Part shown: positions 53,695 through 63,089 of the stretch, in pieces
How the letters are laid out: each line of letters opens with the position of its first letter
How positions within the stretch are numbered: position 1 is the first letter of the stretch
Source of the DNA: Trachythela sp. YZ-2020
Lineage: Eukaryota; Cnidaria; Anthozoa; Malacalcyonacea; Clavulariidae
Reading direction: 5' to 3'
Assembly (NCBI GenBank): GCA_016169945.1
Contig: JADLSH010000164.1
Coordinates: 186,001 to 250,000, forward strand
DNA length: 64,000 nucleotides
The notes under the pieces: generated by a model
Told to the model about the DNA's origin: nothing
The model's database searches: none
What the model saw: only the letters and a program-made list of their open reading frames with translations
Made by a program: the position numbers and the translations under genes

Positions 53695-53783
53695 ATGCCA
53701 GTTAACTGTACAATCCACGGGTGTAAAAGTAATCAATATTGCAGTAGTGACAAAGAAAATAAGCCAAACATTTCATTTCACAG
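53695..53783 (+). CDS. THAP domain, exon 1 (GC donor)
   Basis: ATG at 53695 encodes MPVNCTIHGCKSNQYC...ISFHR, the N-terminal half of a THAP finger with its first two cysteines (C-x4-C here) and the FHRFP start. The last base is 53783, followed by GCAAGT: AG/GCAAGT is the standard context of rare GC-AG introns. Phase 2 joins exon 2 at 54856 so that the split codon gives Arg and the reading continues FPLKDLSMLLERWENAV, exactly as in THAP domains. A GT-type donor is not available. Confidence 0.75.
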
Positions 53784-54264
53784 GCAAGTGGTTTTCGACT
53801 ATTTGGGTAAAATTGTTAATTAAGCCTTTAAACCATAAGCAATTGTTGTCAAAGGATTGAGAAATGGTCAGGGTAACCGTACTGTAACTATTTACCAAAA
53901 TGCTGAAAAGAAAAATGCTGAAAAGTCCAGGTCATACATATATATACTTAAACCATATCCAGCAGACAATTTAAAAAATATGTATTTGAGGCATAACATT
54001 TACTTAGCATACAAGCAAAACAAAATATGATTTTTTACTAAGAACCCTTGCCCACTCCCCCACCATGTATATGCCACCAATACAAACATCATAATTACAC
54101 CTCAGTGCACATACTCTAGTAAATAGTTTACTCAAATAGTCACTTCCTTAATTTGCCTGAATGCCCATTAAACAACAGCTCCATATCTGCTGGCAACTTT
54201 TCCTTTCAAGGTCAACCGTGAAGGGCACACAGTGACACAGAAGCAAATTCAGGAAGTGACCAGC

Positions 54265-54412
54265 AAAAATACACTACAAAATACACACGGTAAAAGTTAA
54301 CTAAATTTAATTACACCTTTTCCCTTCTCACATTACAATGATAAATACATGTTCCCTTTAAAATATTCATCAATGCATGAGAGATGGAAGAATGCTGTTA
54401 TAAAAATAAACG
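54265..54412 (+). repeat. Duplicated intron-end/exon-2 segment with a lost acceptor
   Basis: Matches 54768-54915 from ACACTACAAAATACACACGG through ACGACGATG. In this copy the acceptor TACAG is TACATG, and the exon part has small changes, so it cannot be spliced in the same way. It is a tandem-type duplication with the pentamer microsatellite between the copies. Confidence 0.75.
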
Positions 54413-54447
54413 ACGATGTAAAATTGATAAACGAATAAAAATTCACT

Positions 54448-54600
54448 TACTTCGCTTCGCTTCGCTTCGCTTCGCTTCGCTCCGCTCTGCTCTGCTATGC
54501 TCTGCTATGCTCTGCTATGCTCTGCTATGCTCTGCTATGCTCTGCTATGCTCTGCTATGCTCTGCTCTGCTTTGCTTTGCTTTGCTTTACTTCACTGTAC
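54448..54600 (+). repeat. Pentamer microsatellite in the THAP intron
   Basis: A graded array: CTTCG units, then CTCTG, then alternating CTATG/CTCTG, then CTTTG, all in one 5-base register. The long Leu/Cys/Ser-rich frames across it are artefacts. Confidence 0.85.
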
Positions 54601-54855
54601 TACATTTAATTTTTCTTCGTTTAACTACACAGCACTTCATCGCTCCACTGAATATCAATCTACTTCACTTGATTCAACTCCGTGGTTCTTCCTTTCACCC
54701 TAACCTTTTCACTCCACTTTACTTTCCTCTTGCTCACTTCACCCACGTCAACTTGCAGAATCTCTCTTTATATATACACTACAAAATACACACGGTAAAA
54801 GTTAACTAAATTTAATTACACCTTTTCCCTTCTCACATTACAATGATAAATACAG

Positions 54856-55117
54856 GTTCCCTTTAAAAGATTTATCAATGCTGCTTGAGAGATGGGAGAA
54901 TGCTGTTATAAAAATAAACGACGATGGCAAAGTATGGAAAGCAACTCGATACAGCTTCATCTGCAGTAACCATTTTGAAAAATTAGATTACATCGTTCCT
55001 GACCACGACTATCCTGGAGCATCAGCATACAGTGAAGTATCTTCAGCTTCAGCATTCACTCTGTTTTGTCAACGGCGGTTTACGCATACCATCCCAGTCT
55101 GTTTTTACCACCATTGA
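54856..55117 (+). CDS. THAP domain, exon 2
   Basis: After the acceptor ATAAATACAG/G the frame reads FPLKDLSMLLERWENAV, GKVWKATRYSFICSNHFEKLDY, giving the conserved Trp and the C-x2-H zinc ligands of the THAP finger. The open frame ends at 55117; the last about 40 residues (ASAYSEVSSASAFTLF...) do not look like trans­posase, and a further donor may have been lost. The domain would bind DNA, probably the element's own ends as in P elements (inference). No RNase H-like catalytic domain is seen downstream; 55657-55763 encodes only a short EPNKSVFADHELVSNENM-like tail. Confidence 0.7.
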
Positions 55118-55236
55118 ACAATGCGAACATGTCTTTAAACTGTATCTCTGCAAAGAAGGCAAAAGCATCACCAAGGCAAAGAATCTTTAAAAGAGCAAGA
55201 TGACACTTGAGATCTGCCATCACTTCCTCCTGGAGC

Positions 55237-55654
55237 CAGGGGCGTAGCGAAGCATCTGGACTTGGGGGGGTGTCAAAGAATTTAACCTGAAAATTGAACT
55301 TCAATGTTAAAATTTACCTGAAGTATAACGATTATAATAGACCTTTTTACCTTTTTGAGGCTCCAGGACAGCATTTCCGGCGTTTTCTGACGCGATTTTG
55401 CAAACGAATTGCGTCCAAATTGACTGTATTTTGCACAAAATTTTTAGTTATGTGGAGGTTTTTAAAGACATCTGGTTCTTTCAAGTCATTTAACATTCAA
55501 TTTTAGTTGTCACTTTACAAAATATAACGACTTTATCCCCCAAATTTTACCTGAAAATGTCAATATTTTATCTCGAATTTTACCTGATTCTTTTTACCTT
55601 TTACGGTTGGGGGGGTGTTACACCCCCCACACCCCCCCGCTCGCTACGTCCCTG
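55237..55654. mobile_element. hAT-type MITE, 418 bp, exact 8-bp duplication
   Basis: Ends CAGGGGCGTAGCGA and TCGCTACGTCCCTG (one mismatch) with CCTGGAGC at 55229-55236 and 55655-55662. GGGGGGGTGT and ACACCCCCC tracts lie near the two ends. Nested in the P-type element. Confidence 0.85.
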
Positions 55655-55989
55655 CCTGGAGCCTAACAAATCTGTGTTTGCAGACCATGAGCTGGTCTCA
55701 AATGAGAATATGGTGGAAGATGACCACCAAATGAAGCTCATCAAATTGACAGCAGATAAATAATTTAATAATACACTTCGGGAAGCACCACAGTTAAGTA
55801 AGTTCATCTTGTTCAAAAATCAATAGTTATGCCAGAAAAATTGTAAAAATAATAAAATACTTATCTTGTATATCCAGTAAGTAATCAATCGATCATCTGA
55901 GTTCAGATTTACAGCTGAAACTGAAGCAATTTGTTGCTATGCCTGTGTTCGACTGGTCTGACTGTCACCAAAACGATGACACTCGATCG

Positions 55990-56330
55990 CCTTGTAAAAT
56001 GATGATGAATAACTTTATTTAACCACGCTGACCCCGTCAACCGAAGCTGATTTCCACGGGGGGCGTGTAAAAATAGCAATACAGTATTAGTTATTTACAA
56101 AATATGAGGCAAAGTTACCGTGTCCAACAAGCAATATAGTATATTCAAAGTATTTACAAAATATGAGATATAGTGCTAGCTTCAATACTCGATTAATTGT
56201 ATCTCACTTTGAACAAATATATTTTTTATTACAATTGCTGTTAAATGTGTCGATTAATTTTGAATAATTCACACAAGAAACAGAAATTTTATAGCCTTTG
56301 AATCCACACTTTTCGATTAAAATCACGCCA
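55990..56330 (-). repeat. Probable LINE 3' end inside the P-type element
   Basis: On the minus strand GTCAGCGTGGTTAAATAAAG and TTATTCATCATCAT resemble the AATAAA-containing 3' end and tail of the LINEs in this window. Upstream, ATTTACAAAATATGAG is repeated twice (56095, 56152). No RT sequence was recognised. Confidence 0.35.
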
Positions 56331-56502
56331 TCATCGCCCAGCATGCTTTGACAACCCCACGCGCACAGCCCACGCGTACTACACGCGTGTTTTATACCTA
56401 CAAGAGATCGCTCAATTGGCCCGCCATATTGGCTTCACGCAATCACAGGGCTGTTTGTATTGAGTTATCGTTCCAGTCTATATAGAGTTCACTGGGTCTA
56501 GA

Positions 56503-56984
56503 TTGCTGACTCGTATGTGTAGCGGAGGCGTGACATGTATGATAAATCCAAGATGGCGCGGGAACCGGGCAAAAAACATATACAGTCTACAGGGCAATCG
56601 ATGTTTTTCGCAATTTTCGAATAGATTCCTAAGCACACCATCGCTGTGTAAACATACGAAAGCTAAATAGGCGAAAATACGACCAAAATTTGTAAAATGT
56701 AGAGTTGCTCATAATCTCACTACAAACAATCATTGAACGGTATAAATCTTCGTCCTGGTTGAGAACTGTATTTATATGAAACGATAAGGTTCGCTTATCA
56801 ATATCAATCTCATTTCGTCCTAACTCGTCATATATTATATCTATATTATCCATTTCACCCTTACACCACAAAGGTCGATAGTAAATGAACATCAGGTCAA
56901 CACACGCTTATATAATAGCGTCGGGGATTAACGCCTTTTGTTGTAAAAGTGAATAGGTCTGCAAAATTATTGTTTCGCCCAAAC
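56503..56984. other. No gene seen
   Basis: AAGATGGCGC lies at 56550-56559. The minus-strand frame 56629-56892 has an even composition but no recognisable motif. Confidence 0.35.
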
Positions 56985-57225
56985 TTGCCTGGTCTTGTTC
57001 TGTGACGTTATTGCATACTAATTAGTCCCTGCGCCACCCTGCTCTACCCTTATTTGCATACTAATTAGGGTTAGGGCCCACAAAGAAATGAGGTCAAGTT
57101 GCAAAATTAATTAGTTCCACCACCACCCACCCTCCACCACACACCACTACTCACCACCACACACCACCACCCGCCACCACAAAAATGGGGGTTGGAAACG
57201 ACATATATTACTACTAATAATCTTA
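56985..57225 (+). repeat. Dispersed repeat with internal tandem expansion, copy 2
   Basis: Same frame as 7975-8215: TTGCCTGGTCTTGTTCTGTG, GGTCAAGTTGCAAAATTAAT, then a CCACCACC/CACCACCA tract (57118-57180) in place of the other copy's tract, then ATATATTACTACTAA. Confidence 0.55.
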
Positions 57226-57690
57226 AACATTTAAAAAATTTAAAAATCCATAAAATATTACAATGGCAATGCAATGCTAAAAAGCATATCCATCGCAACA
57301 ACCCCCGGGATGTTTACACTATCCTTTTATCGTGTAAATTTTCGCCACTCATTACACTAAAACTAACTAGGGATCCAAGGATTGTGCAAAGTTTCAAAGA
57401 GCCATAAGTTTTGAGGAAAACGAAAGTTAATATGGAAGCACTGAAGTACTCTGCGGCGAAGACATAATTTACACCATAATTTACAAGTAAATGCAAGTAA
57501 TGTTTCAGGAAAATCTCTCCTTGATCCTACAGATAAAGAATATTTCACAATTCGCCGTGGGAAGTGTATGCGTATTTATTGCTGACGTAAATAGATGACT
57601 CATGCATGGAATTAGCTAGCAGTATTTGTGCCAAGATTGTCAAGTTCTCATGACATTTGTTTTTCGAAGGTCTATTATTACCATTTGCGT
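57226..57690. repeat. Region with a diverged direct repeat of 59195-59290
   Basis: CCCCGGGATGTTTACACTAT...GTGTAAATTTTCGCCACTCA near 57302-57350 recurs as CCCCGGAAAGTTTACACTAT...GTGTGAATTTTCGCCCCTCA near 59203-59263. No protein is evident in either. Confidence 0.4.
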
Positions 57691-58343
57691 TCAACCTTGA
57701 AGTTTGACGATTTTAACGCGTTTGTTTACTTTCAAACATGAACGTTTGCTAACAAAACGTACACCTCTTGAAATATTAGATTTTGCGATTTTTTGGCGAA
57801 GTATGAATATGTTTTTGATCCTTACTTTATGATCCTTATATATTTCATTCTATCTTGCAAAATAACTTAAATTTTGCGAGCGTAACATTCGAAAATATGG
57901 AAAATTGCTTAAAACGTGGCAAACACGCGAACAAACATGCTTGTATTTTGCACAAACGTGGACATTTCTCACGCCAAACGTGGAACTTTCATTAGCCGAA
58001 TTCATATTAGGGACGGGAAACTCGTCTGTGAAAACCCGTCTGAATATGAATTTAGGGACGGATTTAAGACGAGTTTCCCGTCTAGATAGGATTCCCGTCT
58101 AACTTTCCCGTCCGTTTGGACCGGGAAAGTTAGACGGGAAACTCGTCTGACCCCGGATTCATATTAGACGAGTTTCCCCGTCTAAGACGAGTTTCCCGTC
58201 TAAGACGAGTTTCCCGTCTAAGACGAGTTTCCCGTCTAACCCCTAATATGAATTCGGCTATTGTCAAAAGTGACACGGGGCGTGACCAAACGTTCACATT
58301 TGAAAAGTAAACAAACGCATTAAATCGTCAAGCTTCAAGGTTA
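57691..58343. repeat. 653-bp element with ~57-bp inverted ends
   Basis: TTCAACCTTGAAGTTTGACG...CGTTTGTTTACTTTCAAACA at the left is mirrored by AAGTAAACAAACGCATTAAA...GTCAAGCTTCAAGGTTAA at the right, with scattered differences. Another MITE (57993-58260) is nested near its right end. Confidence 0.55.
57993..58260. repeat. 268-bp MITE with internal 18-bp tandem repeat
   Basis: Perfect 20-base inverted ends, TAGCCGAATTCATATTAGGG and inverse. The right half holds four near-identical 18-base units (AAGACGAGTTTCCCGTCT, about 58163-58240), themselves partly palindromic (GACGAGTTTCCCGTC / GACGGGAAACTCGTC); inverse units lie in the left half. Confidence 0.8.
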
Positions 58344-58473
58344 ATTATACCCATCAATTCAAGGTATACTGTAAAGTTTAAATTAACACGACTATTGGGA
58401 CTGCAGGCTTTGCAGCACGTTTATATGATTCCGTTTTATACCATGGAGGTTATAATATAAATCGGATACTATA

Positions 58474-58595
58474 CACTGTAAAAACAAATTGGTTAAAATG
58501 CATCTCAGACAACCAATTTAAATTGGTCATTCTTTAAAATGACCAATTTAAACTGGTTGTCTCAGATGCATTTTAACCAATTTGTTTTTACAGTG
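58474..58595. repeat. 122-bp palindromic MITE, CACTGTAAAAAC ends
   Basis: The arms run from CACTGTAAAAACAAATTGG to a tip at TCTTTAAAAT (about 58531-58542) and are almost perfectly complementary. TA lies on both sides. The whole element is one hairpin. Confidence 0.8.
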
Positions 58596-60075
58596 TAGTC
58601 TACACTGTTTTGATAGTTCATAATACAGATTACAGATCGAATACACGCAGTATACTATATATATATCCAGCCATCGACTTGCACAAGTTATTGACATTGC
58701 CACATTGGCATTGCCCCTATAGTTCATAAGGCTATAGTTGTATTTGAAATAATATAGCCTTTAAACTGCTACCACATTTACCTTCATTTATATAATCTGC
58801 AAACTCGCATTTGAGATACAGTCTTTAAATATTTTGTCATAATCATATTCTCGAAAGCAAATGTCAAATAATATAAATGATAATGTTCTTGTCGCTAGAC
58901 TCGCTACACGGCACGTGTACGAATCTCGCAATCACCTCGCGGCCACGCACTTGATAGCGCACGTGCATTTGAGATTGCACAAAAAATCGGGTGTTCCGGG
59001 GGAAAGACCGCCAATTTAATGTCAATTCAACGTCTTCAGCAAATGTTTCAAGTTCAATATAAAGACTCTAATTCAGCATAGTTTGTGTAAAATCGCCATA
59101 AGATCAAAAGAATATTTGAAGAAAAATGTGAAGCCCTGTCTTGAAGCACTAAATCACTAAATGTTAATGAAATTTAAAAAGAAACATAAATTGTATGCAC
59201 CCCCCGGAAAGTTTACACTATGATGTATCTATGTATGATAGCTCGTGTGAATTTTCGCCCCTCATCACAATACTGCAAAGTTAAAAACTTTGCACTAAAA
59301 ACTTAGATATATGAGTTACGCATACCTCGCGAAGAATGACAAATGAAAACACATGCACATAACAAATGTTTATTCAATTTAACTACACCATAGTTGTCGA
59401 AGATTAATTGCATGCAAAGTGTCCACTAATATTATAATATTATATCAGTTAAAATAAACTATATAACAATTAGACTAGTTAGTATGTAAACAAAAAGAGC
59501 TATTGTAATATTATAATAATTTTTTGGAAAATGTTTCAGAAAAGTTAATGTTTCAAAGTGCACTCTGTCTAGTATTTTCTTTCCTGTTCCGCGCAATAGA
59601 CTGATTAACGATTATGGACACTTCATGTTTAAGAGCACCTTGAACTTGATATAATTCTAAAACTGGATGATTTATATCTTAAGTACACACAAAAAACATT
59701 AGTTGTTTTAATGACAACCATCTTACACCAATTTCACTTGATAATCAATTTGTAATCATTCTAATTTTATATTGGTATTTCCGATGGTATCAATGGAGGG
59801 CTGGTAAGAGCTGAATATTTCAAACGTGAAAAAATGAAAGTGATACAAAATCTATTTGCCCAAAATATACTCCATGCAAAATATAACGAATGAATGAAAC
59901 GTGATTATTGATTCGAATTTTTCCAAGTTGTACTACTGCTCTCATCTAAGATATAAATCTTGGGTTTTGGAATTATAATACGTTAAAATGTTTCTCGCTG
60001 ACTCGATGGTTCTTTAAATTCGACGTAAATTTTAAGGGATGAAAATCAAGAATACAGACAAACATTCCGTACAAG
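58596..60075. other. 3' flank of gene B, no other gene supported
   Basis: AT-rich. A GC-richer open patch at about 58888-59020 (RHVYESRNHLAATHLIAHVH) has no splice support. No AATAAA was pinned for gene B. Confidence 0.35.
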
Positions 60076-60238
60076 TTACTGCTGTATTCTTGAATGGTAA
60101 TCCTCACTTTTCTGACAGGCAACTTTCCAAGCTTCCACAGCATGTTCCACTGTAATATCCTCCGGTATATAATCTTCTAGACCATCGATGACGTCACATC
60201 CCTTTTCGTCTAGTTTGGCATTGATGTACTGCGATAAA
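60076..60238 (-). CDS. Gene B, last coding exon
   Basis: After an acceptor CTTCATCTCTTTAG (ending 60239) the exon completes the split codon from 61515 and encodes LSQYINAKLDEKGCDVIDGL, then EDYIPEDITVEHAVEAWKVA and CQKSEDYHSRIQQ, stop TAA at 60076-60078. It is 163 nt: one base plus 54 codons. Acidic, helical-looking C-terminus. I do not recognise the family. Confidence 0.7.
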
Positions 60239-61514
60239 CTAAAGAGATGAAGCACATTAAAGTTATTTGTATGTTGGTTGAGGAAAATTCAGCATGCTTA
60301 TTGAGCAGACTCCCCGATGGGAAGGCACAAAGCGCCGACGGCAGATGGCCGGAGAGATTTAACTGACCATAAAGAAACCAAACTGAGATTTGAATCCGTT
60401 TACAATACAATCAAATGAAGTCTGATTTGAAATTCTGGTGTTGCTTAAAATGCTACTTAAAATATACAACCAAATAATATTTCAGTTTTTCTACTGAAAA
60501 CATTTACTTATATACAAACAATAAATAGTTTATAACAAAGCTGCCGTGGTCGTATCTAACCAATAAAACAATTTATATACATTCATATTTACGAGCGAGA
60601 CTGACTCTCCAACATTATTTGCGGCATTTGTTCTTGAATAAAATTGTTAATAAACTGTCATTCCTGAGTACAATAACATCGCACATTGGTACGACATAGA
60701 TTACCTCATAGGATCAACCCTTGGTCTTGAGAGACAAACCCAATATAAATTTGTAAAGTTATATGTTTGTTCATTTCTTGAAAAAATATTCTAAAATGAA
60801 CATGTTTGTGATTGGCTGCTTAAAACAAAAGTGATCAGTTCTTGAGACTCGTTCCAAGGAAAGAACGGTTCCTATATAGTTTTATTGTCTCTTATTGTCA
60901 CAAAGCCTAGTAGTGTCATTTTTGCATACATGTAGATATTGCCACTTTCATTTGTATACTTAGAAGCTCGTTGCAGAATAGTTAAACCAAAACCTAAAAC
61001 CCTTAAAGGATTCTAAAATTTGCGAAGACCGACGTAGTCTACAGTATTATTAACTATGATGTCCATGCTTAGACCATGACAATCTAAATTGTTGTGTCTT
61101 TAATGCTCGTAAAATTTAACGCCAGCATGTATAGGTAAAGCAACTCAATGGGTCGTACAGGACGAATAAGAATCTCAATAATATTCAAAGACTTCGAATT
61201 TAGTGTTTGAGGTTGGTTTTCATCCATAAAATCTTTGTACACTCTTTGTTTCACCGAGATTTTTGTGTGTTTACGAAATTCCACTCCTTTCGACGTCCAT
61301 TTTTACGAGTTAATCGGTTACGAGTTTAGCAAGTTAACCCACCTAGCGAGGTGGGTTAAATTTAACCCACTGTTTAGCCCTGGGTTACGGTTAATCTTGC
61401 TTTGAACAACGCAAACAAACCCAAGGTTAAAATTTAACCCTAGGTTAGGCAAATTTAACCCTGGGTTAGCGTTAACCGGCTTTTGAACAACCGGCCCCAG
61501 CTGTGTTAACTTAC
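60239..61514 (-). other. Intron of gene B with a GGCCGGTTG-type MITE remnant
   Basis: A GT-AG intron of 1276 bp. At about 61330-61500 it holds repeated TTAACCC/GGGTTA-type segments and the terminus AACAACCGGCCCC, related to the MITE at 41811-41915. Minus-strand frames in it are repeat-derived. Confidence 0.6.
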
Positions 61515-61684
61515 GGAAAGTGTAACTGCTCTTCAGGAACATGCTTCAGGTAAAGCAAAATAAATTCCAGCAAAACACGAACAAAATGATCGACATTTAG
61601 CTTTTGTAATCCACTGTTTAAATCAAATTTCTGTTTCTTTTTAAGTGATGACTTCACGTTATCCGATACGTCATCAAATGGATC
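61515..61684 (-). CDS. Gene B, penultimate coding exon
   Basis: Acceptor TTTTATTCCTCTTTTAG (ending 61685), donor CTTTCC/GTAAGTTAAC after 61515. 170 nt, phase 0 in and phase 2 out. It encodes DPFDDVSDNVKSSLKKKQKF, DLNSGLQKLNVDHFVRVLLE and FILLYLKHVPEEQLHFP, a basic stretch followed by an amphipathic Leu-rich helix. Both junctions agree in phase with the neighbouring exons, which is the main evidence. The plus-strand frame over it is antisense noise. Confidence 0.75.
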
Positions 61685-62670
61685 CTAAAAGAGGAATAAA
61701 ACGCTCGGTCAATGACTTTCTACTGTTTATTCACACTAACAATGGCGGTTACGTTTGTCCTAATTCGCTTGGTAAAAAAGTTCAAATTTGCTATCTTGAC
61801 GCCAATCTCACTTGGACATTGAGAATTTTTGACAATTTGGAACAGATATACTATTTATAATTTGTATGACATAATTGTACATTTGTAAATATGATACAAA
61901 CACTTTACATGGTTATTGCATGTATACAAATAACTTCTTTCAAAACTGTTAAGGCTCTTTTACTAACGACATAGACATAATATAACGAAAGAAAAAAACC
62001 ACGGGTTTTCGCAATGCCTAAAAATGGGAGTAATAGGGTGCTGAAAATTGAAGACCTCTATTGCACATGGTATTGAAACGTGTATTTTTGATATGGCCAT
62101 GTTACACGAGACATTGAGCCATGTAATATTGAAAACTACTCACAGAAAACCGGTGAGTATATGACCCGCGTTCCTTTACTTCGCGGATATTTTCAATGTT
62201 CCTTTTGTCTTTACTTCCTTCTACGTCGGCGGAGGAAAACGTGGAGCATGCTCACAATTTGAATACTTTTTCACAAAAAGCTGCAATACTTGGTCTAGTT
62301 AAATTTGAGGCCAGCCATATACCTACAGTGTATTGTGTGTTAACAAGTTAGACACACGCACTAGATCATCGGCCATTTCTGGTATCTTTAATAACATATC
62401 TAAGAGGAATGCGTGTCTTTATCAAAGGTTATACTTCGTTCAGAATCATACCAAAACTCGTACGGTTCTGCCTGTTCAATTAAGGTACAACCGTGAAACT
62501 AGATTTTTGGAGGATTCCGAATCCATCAGTTATAGTGTAGATCGACGTAATGTAAAAATGACTATAAATTTCAATTATTAACGTCTACATAATGTCAGTA
62601 CTAGACTTTGTGTATGCAGAAGGTTTAGCCGAAATTCCTCCCTATAAAGTTGTAACTTAGTGGCACAAAC
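61685..62670 (-). other. Intron of gene B with an unrecognised plus-strand frame
   Basis: GT-AG intron of 986 bp. A plus-strand frame at 62333-62581 (82 codons, ISGIFNNISKRNACLYQRLY...) has a balanced composition but no known motif; it may be an element remnant. Confidence 0.5.
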
Positions 62671-62760
62671 CTGTTTATGCTTTGTCAATATTCTTGCCCT
62701 TTCTAAAGATAGCAACAGCCAAAGTGATACAATATGTTGCAGTTGACAAAACTGCTCAGC
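62671..62760 (-). CDS. Gene B, internal coding exon
   Basis: Acceptor AGTATTTTTTTCTTTTAG (ending 62761), donor AAACAG/GTTTGTGCC after 62671. 90 nt, phase 0 at both ends. It encodes AEQFCQLQHIVSLWLLLSLE and RARILTKHKQ, an amphipathic helix. Upstream exons are not found in the last 1.2 kb of the window, which is repeat, so the gene continues to the right. Confidence 0.65.
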
Positions 62761-63089
62761 CTAAAAGAAAAAAATACTTAGAAACATCAAAAGTAAGAAG
62801 TATTTCAACTAATCTATATAATATATATATAACTAATTAAACTAAACTAAAATCTAATCTAAACTAGTAAAATACACAAGACACAACAACAGTAACTTCG
62901 TAGGTATGGTAGCACGTATAGGATATAGATAAATTCATGTCTCGCTGCTTACACGTTAGGGTTAGCGGTTATAGGAACTTCTAAACAGCGAGATATGAAT
63001 CTATAACCAGTGTTTATACGGTACAACTGCAAACCAATGTAAAGCTGTTTTCTATTTACAATTAACAATTCAATAAGGATATATTTATT
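62761..63089. other. Intron/repeat boundary, no exon seen
   Basis: AT-rich sequence with a TATATA tract and one inverted pair (GCTGTTTAGAAGTTCC-like, near 62970). It precedes the inverted hairpin-headed unit. Confidence 0.35.

Larger units (their letters stand above)
53140..56494 (+). mobile_element. P-superfamily DNA transposon, 3355 bp, with a THAP exon pair
   Basis: Terminal inverted repeats of 30 identical bases starting CAGTGAACTCTATATAGACT are flanked by an exact 8-bp duplication GGTCTAGA (53132-53139 and 56495-56502). A subterminal inverted block, TGAAGCCAATATGGCGG, lies inside each end. P elements have 31-bp termini, a subterminal inverted repeat and 8-bp duplications, and their transposase begins with a THAP zinc finger. 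A split THAP domain is encoded here (53695-53783 and 54856 onward). The catalytic part is not found, so this is a deletion derivative. It has nested insertions: a hAT MITE at 55237-55654 and a LINE 3' end at about 56000. Confidence 0.75.

Noticed and set aside
54384..54809. 141-codon frame rich in Leu, Cys and Ser
   Set aside because: It reads through the pentamer microsatellite in the THAP intron.
53140..56494. hAT assignment for the element with GGTCTAGA duplication
   Set aside because: CAG start and 8-bp duplication fit hAT too, but the 30-base termini, subterminal inverted block and THAP exon fit the P superfamily better. hAT is not formally excluded.
61645..61860. 71-codon plus-strand frame
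   Set aside because: Partly antisense to a phase-matched exon of gene B; the rest is intron.
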